Virus record (IMG/VR): IMGVR_UViG_3300034374_008408
Coordinates: 1 to 22,724 of that record
Length of the DNA stretch: 22,724 nucleotides
Strand: one strand, 5' to 3'
Source of the DNA: a virus
The notes beneath the pieces were generated by a model that was not told where the DNA came from, ran no database searches, and worked only from the letters and a program-made list of their open reading frames with translations. Positions 14,558 to 21,808 of the stretch are shown piece after piece. Both the position numbers and the translations under genes were made by a program. Position 1 is the first letter of the stretch, and each line of letters opens with the position of its first letter.

Positions 14558-15949
14558 ATGAGTTTAAGCAGAATAAACAATCAATTAGTAAAACTTTACA
14601 CACCTGAAGAAACAACGTTTAATGAACAAACGGGAAAATGTAAATGGTTTGAAAAATATTATCAAAAAGTTACGTGTGAAGATGTGACCCAAATAGTTTT
14701 ACAAAGTGAAGCAATTTTAACAGACAATTTAAGTGATGATCCAATTGTTGACAATGTTCAGGCGGGGGCAATAACAGCTGAAGCAACAGACAAATTAATT
14801 GATTCGGGGGCTGACTTTGACGGCACAGGGGGTACAGGAAATGAAGTTTATGTTGGAATGACTGTTAAAAATACAGATACAGACCAATTTGCAACAATTG
14901 TAAGTGTTGATTCAGCGACACAAATAACACTAAGCACAGATATAATGAACTTAGTAAACCCTAATTATTCAATTTCTTATTATGAAATAGACGGCAATGT
15001 TAGTTTTGGAACGAATGAAATTCAAAAAACTTCAGGTTTTACAGGTAGTATTGAACAAACAAATGTTTTAGAAGTTGGCGGGTTTTATATGTATGAATTT
15101 GATATTAGTAGCTTTGAATTTTCTTCTTATTCAGATTCAATAACAGTTAAAATTGGCGGTCAAACTGTTGCCGTTTTAACAGCTGAAGATGATCCAACAG
15201 GAACTTTAACTTTTTACGGTAATGCAGCAAACACAGCTGACATTTCAATTGAATTTGATTCAAATATTGTTGCAGACCTAACAAATTTTAATATTTACAA
15301 TGTTACTAAGCCTGTTTTTTATATTAAGGATTGTGAAACAGATGAAACAGTTTACACTTCAATTGATGGCGATATTGACGCCTCTTTTGTTTCTGAACAG
15401 GTATTATTAAAAATAGACTGGTCCAATTTATTAGACGGTTATGACTGTAATTGTGGCTGTTATTATATCGAAATACATGAAGACGTTGCTTATTCAGAAG
15501 CCGTTTTTAGAACTGATTGTTTTCAATTATGCGAAAGTTTTGAATGTAATATTAAGCTTACAGGGTCAAATAATGACAACGCCTTTGGAATTGATTTTGT
15601 TGGCCTTAATTATGAACCTGTTTTAAGGGTTGACGGTGGTTTAGAAACACCTAAATATAATGGTGATAAAGAAAATGAAGAAGATTCAGCGGGTGTAAGT
15701 AAAACGCTTTATTTTAAATCTGAAAAAGAAGTTGGCTTATTTATTTACGCGCAACCTGAACACATTCACGATTTTATTCGTTTATTAATAGGATATGACA
15801 ATTTATATATTGAAGACGTTGAATATTTAGCTAAAGAAGCAAGTTATTCACCTGAAGGCGAAAGATTAGCGGGAAAATTGTTAAGTTTGTATAACGCAAC
15901 AACTAATTTAAGGCTTAAAAACGACTTAAACGAAAATAAATACTGTTAA
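14558..15949 (+). CDS. Tail-associated structural protein with Cys cluster
   Basis: A 463-aa acidic beta-rich protein. Residues ~70-144 (KLIDSGADFDG... onward to VSVDSATQITLS) repeat the small module of the preceding 868-aa protein. Residues ~147-230 look like a beta-sandwich (NVSFGTNEIQKTSGFTGSIE followed by YEFDISSFEFSSYSDS), again resembling carbohydrate-binding folds. A cysteine-rich patch is at about 295-301 (DCNCGCYYI) with more Cys at ~320-331, perhaps metal-bound or disulfide. The C-terminal part is mixed (LRVDGGLETPKYNGDKE, then PEHIHDFIRLLIGYDN). No named family. It probably forms part of the tail tip or fibre. Separated by four bases from the gene before it. Confidence 0.6.
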   Translation: MSLSRINNQLVKLYTPEETTFNEQTGKCKWFEKYYQKVTCEDVTQIVLQSEAILTDNLSDDPIVDNVQAGAITAEATDKLIDSGADFDGTGGTGNEVYVGMTVKNTDTDQFATIVSVDSATQITLSTDIMNLVNPNYSISYYEIDGNVSFGTNEIQKTSGFTGSIEQTNVLEVGGFYMYEFDISSFEFSSYSDSITVKIGGQTVAVLTAEDDPTGTLTFYGNAANTADISIEFDSNIVADLTNFNIYNVTKPVFYIKDCETDETVYTSIDGDIDASFVSEQVLLKIDWSNLLDGYDCNCGCYYIEIHEDVAYSEAVFRTDCFQLCESFECNIKLTGSNNDNAFGIDFVGLNYEPVLRVDGGLETPKYNGDKENEEDSAGVSKTLYFKSEKEVGLFIYAQPEHIHDFIRLLIGYDNLYIEDVEYLAKEASYSPEGERLAGKLLSLYNATTNLRLKNDLNENKYC

Positions 15950-16032
15950 AATAAAGAAATACAAAATATTGTTAGCCAAAGAAGTGAAGACTTAAAACTT
16001 AATTAAAATTAATAACTAAAAATAATACAAAC

Positions 16033-16557
16033 ATGAGTTTATATTGTGATACTCCGTTACCTGTCTTTGCTGAAGACATTTGTGCGAATGAAGAAGGTAG
16101 AATAATTGCTTCAGTTCTTTTAAGAAGTGACCACGCAATTACTGACCCAACTTCAAAAGCTCAATGGGATGCTGGATTGGCGAATGGTACAGTAGTTATT
16201 ATCAAAAATGTTAAAGGTTCAAAGCCTAAAGGTTCACCCGTTCAAGTTGATGGCTATGGCCGTCAAAAAACGAGGACTGTTGGTTATGAACGTACAGCAC
16301 AATATTCACACCCTGACGTTGTTGGAAATGAAGATTTTTATGACGTTTTGAACTTTAATAGTTCTTATTCTTACGCTTATTTTACGGCTGGGAATAAGGT
16401 TTGGATGCCGCCAAGTGATAACCCAATTGCTAACTTTGACGCTGACGTTGTTGTTGAAGAAGGTTTGGACAGTTCAATTTATTTTGACGTTGCTGTTAGT
16501 TGGGCTGCACAGGATATGCACACCGCATACGATGCGCCAACAGGTGTTTTTGAATAA
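16033..16557 (+). CDS. Probable virion structural protein (174 aa)
   Basis: A 174-aa beta-rich, aromatic protein (SLYCDTPLPVFAEDICANEE, VLLRSDHAITDP, GTVVIIKNVKG, DFYDVLNFNSSYSYAYFTAG, NKVWMPPS). It is the last gene of the tail operon, sits behind a gap of 83 bases with no clear promoter box, and is followed by a strong terminator. These traits, and a size near 170-180 aa, would suit a major tail-tube or tail-tip subunit made in many copies. I recognise no exact family, so the specific role is a guess. Against the tube idea: tube genes usually come before the chaperones and tape measure. Confidence 0.55.
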   Translation: MSLYCDTPLPVFAEDICANEEGRIIASVLLRSDHAITDPTSKAQWDAGLANGTVVIIKNVKGSKPKGSPVQVDGYGRQKTRTVGYERTAQYSHPDVVGNEDFYDVLNFNSSYSYAYFTAGNKVWMPPSDNPIANFDADVVVEEGLDSSIYFDVAVSWAAQDMHTAYDAPTGVFE

Positions 16558-16576
16558 TAGTTAAATACTACGAATT

Positions 16577-16608
16577 AAAACCCGCTTATTAGATAGGCGG
16601 GTTTTTTT
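16577..16608 (+). terminator. Intrinsic terminator of the tail operon
   Basis: Stem AAAACCCGC (16577-16585) pairs with GCGGGTTTT (16597-16605), with an 11-base loop, followed by a T run to 16608. It lies 20 bases after the structural gene stop. Confidence 0.9.
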
Positions 16609-16624
16609 ATATGAAATATTTTAT

Positions 16625-16632
16625 TATATTTG
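16625..16632 (+). promoter_or_regulatory. TATATTTG -7 promoter box of a short non-coding unit
   Basis: Perfect TAnnTTTG match lying between two terminators and therefore isolated from flanking transcription. Predicted start about 16637. Confidence 0.6.
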
Positions 16633-16636
16633 CTTT

Positions 16637-16722
16637 GCTTTTTTATTTAACCTTAGCTATTTAGGTATAAAAATAGAACGTTCTTTAAATTTAAACAGGT
16701 GGCCTAATCCACCTGTTTTTTT
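16637..16722 (+). ncRNA. Candidate small non-coding RNA (about 86 nt)
   Basis: The stretch from just after the TATATTTG box to the end of the second terminator has no ATG in any frame and no plausible ORF. It carries the palindrome AGAACGTTCT (16675-16684) and a weaker ACCT/AGGT hairpin near 16651-16666 in addition to the terminator stem. Boundaries are predicted from the promoter and the T run only. It may also act as an attenuator leader: with readthrough it would extend into the 44-aa gene and glycosyltransferase operon. No known RNA family is recognised. Confidence 0.5.
16693..16722 (+). terminator. Second intrinsic terminator
   Basis: A perfect 10-bp stem AAACAGGTGG (16693-16702) with CCACCTGTTT (16709-16718), a six-base loop (CCTAAT), and a T run to 16722. 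It ends the short unit that starts near 16637. Confidence 0.93.
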
Positions 16723-16728
16723 ATTAAA

Positions 16729-16744
16729 TAATTTTGTATATTTG
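16729..16744 (+). promoter_or_regulatory. Two abutting -7 promoter boxes (TAATTTTG, TATATTTG)
   Basis: Both boxes (16729-16736 and 16737-16744) match TAnnTTTG and touch end to end. The second is exactly four bases before the ATG at 16749, so it predicts a leaderless mRNA; the first would start eight bases earlier. Confidence 0.6.
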
Positions 16745-16748
16745 TCTT

Positions 16749-16883
16749 ATGATTGATGAATACTTTAAAGAAAAAGCCAAAGAAAAGAAAAAACAAATTC
16801 TTTTGAGTTGGAAAAAGTTCTACCTGGATTACAATAATGAATATCAGGCTGGAAAAGTTGAACGACAGTTAGAAAGACTATGA
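16749..16883 (+). CDS. Small hypothetical protein (44 aa)
   Basis: An ATG frame of 44 codons starting four bases after a perfect promoter box and ending with ATGA overlap into the glycosyltransferase gene. It is highly charged and helical: MIDEYFKEKAKEKKKQILLS, then a Trp-Lys-Lys-Phe-Tyr-Leu stretch and a Glu/Arg-rich end. No family is recognised. Its promoter, codon use and stop overlap support a real gene, perhaps a translational-coupling or partner peptide for the enzyme that follows. Confidence 0.6.
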   Translation: MIDEYFKEKAKEKKKQILLSWKKFYLDYNNEYQAGKVERQLERL

Positions 16884-17698
16884 ACGGGATCTTATTAATT
16901 GGAATGGGTAAAAACTATTCCAAAATGGCTTATAATATGGCCTTATCTATTAAGCGAAAAGAACCAAATTTACAAATTGCAATTATTACAGATGAAACAG
17001 ATACTTCAATATTAGAAGTTTTTGACCATATAATTGAACCTGAATTAGACGACTATTTAGAGGGCGTACAATTCAACCCTTTTAAGCTTAAAACTTTTAT
17101 TTATAATTACAGCCCTTTTGACAAAACTATTTATTTAGATGTTGACGGTATTTGTTTGACTAAGTTTGATAAACTATTTGAACATGACTTTTTAATTCAA
17201 GAAGTTGCAAGGTATAACAGCGAAAATTGGGATAAGTGCGCTATGGTTTGGGTAAGGAAGGCAAATAAGCACTTAAAAGACATTTACGAGGCCTATAAAC
17301 TACCTTTAGAAACTTTTTACCCTGAATATAATAGTAGCTTTATTCTGTTCAGTAAAAGCGCTAAAAATAAGAAGTACTTTAAACAGGTCCAAAAAAATTA
17401 TATGGATAGAAAGTTAGATTTTAAGCCAATTGGGGGGCGTTACCCTGATGAATTGGCCTTTAACTTAGCTTCAGCGCAATTAAATCATTATTCAGATAAC
17501 GAAAAAATTAAGCCTATTTACTTTCAATGGGAAAATAAAACTTTACCCTTAGGAGATATTGAAAAGAAATATAATTTTTTGGGAATGGCTGGGGGTCACC
17601 ATTCAAACAGGTTAAAACATATTTACGAAATAACTGTAAAACAATTTAGCCCTTATTGGAAATTTGAAAGTAAAAAGAAAATATTTCACGAAAAATAA
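16880..17698 (+). CDS. Glycosyltransferase, GT8-like
   Basis: A 272-aa GT-A enzyme. It opens with MNGILLIGMGKNYSKMAYNM and an early strand IAIITDE (34-40), then the metal-binding DVD (87-89) in TIYLDVDGICLTKFDKL, the hallmark of GT8-like retaining transferases that act on nucleotide sugars. An NSSFILFSKS segment and an aromatic DELAFNLASAQLNHYSDN region in the C-terminal half are in keeping with acceptor and donor loops. It probably adds hexose or hexosamine to a glycan or protein in the cytoplasm. It lies between the tail operon and the portal genes, not near the first sugar cassette, but under a promoter of the same kind. Confidence 0.8.
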   Translation: MNGILLIGMGKNYSKMAYNMALSIKRKEPNLQIAIITDETDTSILEVFDHIIEPELDDYLEGVQFNPFKLKTFIYNYSPFDKTIYLDVDGICLTKFDKLFEHDFLIQEVARYNSENWDKCAMVWVRKANKHLKDIYEAYKLPLETFYPEYNSSFILFSKSAKNKKYFKQVQKNYMDRKLDFKPIGGRYPDELAFNLASAQLNHYSDNEKIKPIYFQWENKTLPLGDIEKKYNFLGMAGGHHSNRLKHIYEITVKQFSPYWKFESKKKIFHEK

Positions 17699-17702
17699 AA
17701 TA

Positions 17703-17966
17703 ATGGCTAAAAACTGTATTACATTTAGTATAAAAACAGAATTTAAAAACGTGATTTGTATTGATGAAAATTGCACTTCATGCAAAGAACCAATTGACTT
17801 ATCAGGTTATATAATGATAATAAACGGTAAAAAAGTTGCTGTTTTATTATGTGAAAATTGTTATAAGGAATTTGAAGAAATAAGAAACAGGCCAAAAGCC
17901 TATGAAACAGTAGTTAAACACAAACCTAAATTTGGGTTTGAAAGTATTAAAATTTATCTAAATTAA
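17703..17966 (+). CDS. Small zinc-ribbon-like protein
   Basis: An 87-aa protein; I use the ATG at 17703, four bases after the previous stop, because a longer frame from 17664 lies inside the glycosyltransferase gene. Two Cys pairs (ENCTSCKEPIDL and LLCENCYKEF) with a beta hairpin between them (YIMIINGKKVAVLL) form a likely CxxC/CxxC zinc ribbon. The C-terminal part is basic. Such folds in phages bind DNA, RNA or partner proteins; there is no evidence for one of these here. Confidence 0.65.
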   Translation: MAKNCITFSIKTEFKNVICIDENCTSCKEPIDLSGYIMIINGKKVAVLLCENCYKEFEEIRNRPKAYETVVKHKPKFGFESIKIYLN

Positions 17967-17967
17967 A

Positions 17968-18255
17968 ATGAAAAGAAAAACACCAAACAGAAAACAAAAC
18001 AAAGTTAATAGGTTAGAAAATATACAAAAATGGGTTGACCTTTATTTGAATGAAAACGATTTACAAGGGAGTTTTGAAAGCTTTGTAAAAATTACAGGTA
18101 AAGGCAAAAAATCATTTGCTTATGGAGTAATAAAATTAAAAACAACTTTTAAATTATTGCCTTATTTAGATTTAACCTTTAGACACAAAAAACCGTTTAA
18201 CTGTTTAGTTGAATTGACTTTTATTAAATGGAAATTATTTATAAAAATTGGATAA
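17968..18255 (+). CDS. Hypothetical basic protein (95 aa)
   Basis: A 95-aa, strongly basic protein that begins one base after the zinc-ribbon gene and overlaps the next gene by eight bases. It has a helical start (NRLENIQKWVDLYLNENDL), a basic middle (KITGKGKKSFAYGVIKL) and a hydrophobic aromatic end. No family recognised. Overlaps on both sides support translation. Confidence 0.5.
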   Translation: MKRKTPNRKQNKVNRLENIQKWVDLYLNENDLQGSFESFVKITGKGKKSFAYGVIKLKTTFKLLPYLDLTFRHKKPFNCLVELTFIKWKLFIKIG

Positions 18256-18973
18256 AGTAACAATAATAATTCCTGTTCACAACATTATTAAGCGCGGTTT
18301 TAAACGTGTTTTAAATTCTGTTCAAAGTTTAGAACTTCAGCAAAGTTATTTAGATGAAATAATTGTTGTTGATAGTTCTGAATTAAGACAGTTTGAAATG
18401 CTTAACGACCTTTTAAAACTTACTAAGGCCAAACATTACCATTTACCTTTAGACAACTTTAATAAGCCTAAACTGTTAAATTACGGTATTAATAAAGCTG
18501 AATCAAAATTTATTATGTGTACAGATTCAGATTATATTTTTAGAAAAGACTTTTTAAAAGAATGTGAAAGGGTAAGGGGTGAAAAAGTAATTATATTTAA
18601 AGAAGTTAAAATGTTGCCCCCAATTTCTAACATTAATTTGTCCAGGATCAAAACTTGGAATTTTCCAAAGTCTAAATTTAACCAATGGAAAAAGTTAGCT
18701 AATGGGGCGTGTCAATATGCTACAAAGAAATTCTTTACTGAAAACCCTTATTTTGAAGAAATGGAAGGTTTTGGGGCAATGGATAATTTAACAGCTTATG
18801 TTGCTTATAATAAAGGCCTTAAAATACATTGGTTAACACAAAGCGAAATATTGCACCAATACCACCAAATTGAAAATAAAATGGGTGGGACTAATAAGAA
18901 AAAATTCAATAAGAATCAACAAGTTTTAGAAAAATATAGGAAAAAATACAATTTACCTAAACTTTTAAAATAA
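18248..18973 (+). CDS. Glycosyltransferase family 2 protein (TTG start)
   Basis: A 241-aa GT2 enzyme. The N-terminal nucleotide-binding strand VTIIIPVHN comes at once after the start; since the frame's preceding stop (TAA) is just two codons upstream, the only possible start is the TTG at 18248. The second strand DEIIVVDSS (36-44) and the metal-binding DSD (93-95, in FIMCTDSDYIF) are classic. Later residues include ENPYFEEMEGFGAMDNLTAY, which fits the acidic ED-like catalytic area of GT2 enzymes. It likely transfers a sugar onto a glycan. Expression would be coupled to the upstream gene, with a weak start codon. Confidence 0.85.
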   Translation: MDKVTIIIPVHNIIKRGFKRVLNSVQSLELQQSYLDEIIVVDSSELRQFEMLNDLLKLTKAKHYHLPLDNFNKPKLLNYGINKAESKFIMCTDSDYIFRKDFLKECERVRGEKVIIFKEVKMLPPISNINLSRIKTWNFPKSKFNQWKKLANGACQYATKKFFTENPYFEEMEGFGAMDNLTAYVAYNKGLKIHWLTQSEILHQYHQIENKMGGTNKKKFNKNQQVLEKYRKKYNLPKLLK

Positions 18974-18980
18974 AAATAAC

Positions 18981-18988
18981 TATTTTTG
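18981..18988 (+). promoter_or_regulatory. TATTTTTG -7 promoter box of the portal operon
   Basis: Matches TAnnTTTG, 52 bases before the portal ATG at 19041. The leader can form a perfect 6-bp hairpin TTTCAA/TTGAAA (19003-19008 with 19013-19018), whose ATGC loop begins a five-codon uORF ending in TGA at 19021-19023. Confidence 0.6.
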
Positions 18989-19040
18989 TTTATTAAGAAG
19001 CCTTTCAAATGCTTGAAATTTGAGTTGATAAACTTAAATT

Positions 19041-20822
19041 ATGCCAATAGTAAATAAGATTAATCTTCAAAATGAAGGGCAATTAAATCAGATAATTGCT
19101 GGTTTAGTAACCGATAAAATTTATCACCCTAATTATTCTGACAACGCTGAACAGGCTGAAGAAATGGCCGTTCACTTAAAAGGTAATAGGCCAACGCGAA
19201 TTTTAGAAACTTACAGACCTAACGAACCTGAACAAATAAAAAAATATAGGTTAGAGGTTTACGAACCAATAACAAAAAGTCAAGGTAAAAGGATTGTAAA
19301 TGTACTTTCAAAAATTCAACAATCTTCAAATTATAATATTGAATTTCCTGAACAAAAAAACATTGCTGAAGACGAAAGTTTAAAAGCTTATACAACAAAA
19401 GATTTTCCAATTTTTGGGTCTGTTGAAAGTTGGGGTTTTGACGTTGCTTTGAAACAGGGTTTAATTGACGCCAACGCGGTCTGTATTATTAAGCCTTTGG
19501 AAATTCCTGAAGACAACACAACCTATTACAAACCTTTTCCATTTATTTATAGGTCGGATCAAGTTTTAGACTATGGCCTTAACTATTTTATTTTATTAGA
19601 GGACGAAAAGAACGTAATAAATAACACAGAATTAAATATATGGTGTATTGTTACAGATAAAGAAATATTAAAAATAAAACAAGTTGACCCCAAAAATTTA
19701 GGGCGTGTTGAAATTGAGGTTTTATTTAAGTATGATTTTAAAGATGTTCCTGGATTCTTTTTAAAGGGCGATTATAGAGAAGAAACAGTTCCTTTTGCTT
19801 ATGATTCTTTTGTAAGTGGTGTTTTACCATATTGGAATAAGGCCATAAGATTGGATTCAGACCTTGACGCGCAATATAATCAACACTTATTTTTAGAACG
19901 TGTTGAAATAGAAGTTGAATGTGATGAAGGTTGTTCGCCAAAATCAATAACTGAAAAAGTTAGAGGGTTTACAAAGGTTGAAAACGGTGAAGAAAAATTT
20001 GTTTCATGTTCGCGATGTAATGGTAGTGGTTGGATAAATGGCCGAAGCCCTTATGGAGTTACAACAGTAAGAAAAGACGCTTTTGAGGGTGAAAAAACTG
20101 ACTTTCCTGGCGTTACTTATATTGATAAGCCAATTGACATAGTTCAGTTAACAGAAGATAAAGTTGCAAAACAAATTTCTTCAGGTTTTCAAGCCATTAA
20201 CTTAGATATAATTGACAAAGTTGGGGCGAATCAAAGCGGGGTGGCTAAAACAATTGACCGTTCAGAACTTGAAAGCTTTTTAAATAAAATTTCTGACAAC
20301 CTATTTGACAATATTCTTTATAATTCTTATAAATTTATTTCAATTTGGAGATATAATTTAGTTAATCAGGACCTAATGCCAACAATAAACAAACCAACTA
20401 AATTTAATACATTTAGCGAAGTTGTAATGGCTGAAGAAATGAAATTTTTAAAAGAAGCGGGGGTAAATCCTAATACATTGGTTCAAATGGAATTAGATTT
20501 TATTGCTAAAAAGTTCCCGAATGATATTGAAAAACAAAAATTCAATTCTAATATTATTGACCTTGACCCTTTAAGTGATAAATCTGAAGAAGAAAAAGCT
20601 GAAATTGTTTTAACAGGTGGGACAACCCGACAAAATTACATTATTTCAACTAATATAAGAAGCTTTATATTAACAGCAATTGAAAATGATCCTGAATACT
20701 TAGACAAAGCAAGAAGCGAAAAAATAACAATATTAAAGGCTTTAGCAGACGAATTAACAACACAGGCCGTAACAATTACAGATAATAATGGCGATACCGA
20801 AGAAATTGAACAAACTTCTTAA
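19041..20822 (+). CDS. Portal protein with embedded Cys motif
   Basis: A 593-aa protein placed ahead of the head morphogenesis and scaffold genes. Size, the opening (NQIIAGLVTDKIYHPNYSDN), the ring-forming helical regions (about 240-290 and 390-440) and the SGVAKTIDRSELESFLNKISD segment before the C-terminal helices agree with portal proteins of Bacteroidota phages; the portal is the dodecameric ring at the capsid vertex through which DNA passes. It has an unusual insert-like segment with Cys294, Cys298, Cys323 and Cys326, the last in CSRCNGSGW, a DnaJ-type CxxCxGxG zinc signature. The C-terminus is acidic. No single motif is diagnostic, so the call is from context and overall layout. Confidence 0.75.
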   Translation: MPIVNKINLQNEGQLNQIIAGLVTDKIYHPNYSDNAEQAEEMAVHLKGNRPTRILETYRPNEPEQIKKYRLEVYEPITKSQGKRIVNVLSKIQQSSNYNIEFPEQKNIAEDESLKAYTTKDFPIFGSVESWGFDVALKQGLIDANAVCIIKPLEIPEDNTTYYKPFPFIYRSDQVLDYGLNYFILLEDEKNVINNTELNIWCIVTDKEILKIKQVDPKNLGRVEIEVLFKYDFKDVPGFFLKGDYREETVPFAYDSFVSGVLPYWNKAIRLDSDLDAQYNQHLFLERVEIEVECDEGCSPKSITEKVRGFTKVENGEEKFVSCSRCNGSGWINGRSPYGVTTVRKDAFEGEKTDFPGVTYIDKPIDIVQLTEDKVAKQISSGFQAINLDIIDKVGANQSGVAKTIDRSELESFLNKISDNLFDNILYNSYKFISIWRYNLVNQDLMPTINKPTKFNTFSEVVMAEEMKFLKEAGVNPNTLVQMELDFIAKKFPNDIEKQKFNSNIIDLDPLSDKSEEEKAEIVLTGGTTRQNYIISTNIRSFILTAIENDPEYLDKARSEKITILKALADELTTQAVTITDNNGDTEEIEQTS

Positions 20823-21102
20823 TAATAGAATTTCTTTAATTGACGACACAGTTGACCAATTTAGGGTTGAAGACGTTGAAAAGAAACTATTTCAGGACCT
20901 TAAAAAATACCTTTTAAAAGAATTAGATTATGATGACAACGGTAAAATTAAGTCAAGTTTAAAGAATTTAAAAGTAACACAAAAGGCAAAACCAATTAGA
21001 AAAATATTAATTTCTGACGCTTATAAAGCCAAAGTTGGTAAATATATTGCAACATTTAACAAGGTCCGAACTTTATCAGACGAATATATAAAAGAGTTAT
21101 AA
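20788..21102 (+). CDS. Small head-associated protein (104 aa)
   Basis: A 104-aa, highly charged helical protein starting 35 bases inside the portal gene. The frame reads RISLIDDTVDQFRVEDVEKK, LFQDLKKYLLKELDYDD, then a basic KVTQKAKPIRKI. Length and location between portal and the gp7-like protein suggest a minor head component; the sequence itself matches no family I know. The next gene starts one base after its stop. Only one Met lies in the frame, at the start, so that start is preferred over TTG at 20806. Confidence 0.6.
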   Translation: MAIPKKLNKLLNNRISLIDDTVDQFRVEDVEKKLFQDLKKYLLKELDYDDNGKIKSSLKNLKVTQKAKPIRKILISDAYKAKVGKYIATFNKVRTLSDEYIKEL

Positions 21103-21103
21103 A

Positions 21104-21736
21104 ATGCCTGATTTTACAAACCTACAATTATACGATGAAATTTTAGAGTTTTCAAAACAAAGCGCGGCTTTAAATTTATTAGAAGCTGGGGTTGACACTA
21201 ATTTTACTCAAAAGATTTTAGAAGTTTTAAATTCGTCTGTTGTTTCTTCAGGCGATATTGATGACTTAATTGCAGAATTAGAACAATTTATTACAGGTGG
21301 TTCAGAAGGTGTTGGGGCTTTACAAAGATATGTAAGTCAAGTTTCAAGTGATTCACTTACACAATTTAACGCCACTTACAACCAAACAATTACACAGGAC
21401 TTAGGAATTGAATTTTATAAGTACACAGGAACTAAAATAAGCGATACAAGGGCTTTTTGTGTTGACTTCATGCAACAATATTTTCATAAAAAAGAGGTTG
21501 AAAAATTAGGCGAAGCAATAAACCCTTTAACAAATAAAGGCTTAACACCACAACAATTAAAAGGCCGTATAAACGGGACTAACAAAAGTTCAATCTTTAT
21601 TAATAGGGGTGGTTGGAATTGTAGGCACTTTTTTAGCCCTATTTCACCCCGCTTTGTCCCTAAAAATGTACTAATAAGAAATGTAAAAAACGGTAATTGG
21701 CAACCTAACGAAAGGGAAACAAGGTTATTAGTTTAA
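21104..21736 (+). CDS. Head morphogenesis / minor capsid protein (SPP1 gp7-like)
   Basis: A 210-aa protein with the C-terminal signature of the SPP1 gp7 / phage head morphogenesis family: YKYTGTKISDTRAFCVDF (106-122) and the conserved GGWNCRHFFSPI (169-180). The N-terminal part is helical and acidic. gp7-like proteins attach to the portal, enter the capsid with DNA and influence early infection. It sits after the portal, as usual, and is followed by a promoter gap. Normal family members are often longer at the N-terminus; the shortness here may be balanced by the separate 104-aa gene before it. Confidence 0.85.
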   Translation: MPDFTNLQLYDEILEFSKQSAALNLLEAGVDTNFTQKILEVLNSSVVSSGDIDDLIAELEQFITGGSEGVGALQRYVSQVSSDSLTQFNATYNQTITQDLGIEFYKYTGTKISDTRAFCVDFMQQYFHKKEVEKLGEAINPLTNKGLTPQQLKGRINGTNKSSIFINRGGWNCRHFFSPISPRFVPKNVLIRNVKNGNWQPNERETRLLV

Positions 21737-21737
21737 A

Positions 21738-21786
21738 ATAAAATTCTGTAAAATAGTATATTTACAAAATAAACTAACTATATTTG
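21738..21786 (+). promoter_or_regulatory. Promoter region with TATATTTG box before the LEM/HeH gene
   Basis: A perfect -7 box at 21779-21786 precedes the ATG at 21809 by 22 bases; TATATTTA at 21757-21764 is a near-match. The 13-mer ATAAAATTCTGTA at 21738-21750 is identical to that before the small terminase gene (773-785). Confidence 0.6.
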
Positions 21787-21808
21787 TATAAACTATAAAT
21801 TTTTAAAT

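Noticed and set aside
13358-15626. Other-frame ORFs inside the two large tail genes (13358-13561, 14139-14324, 15441-15626)
   Set aside because: Short, low-complexity, no start signal, and within clear coding frames.
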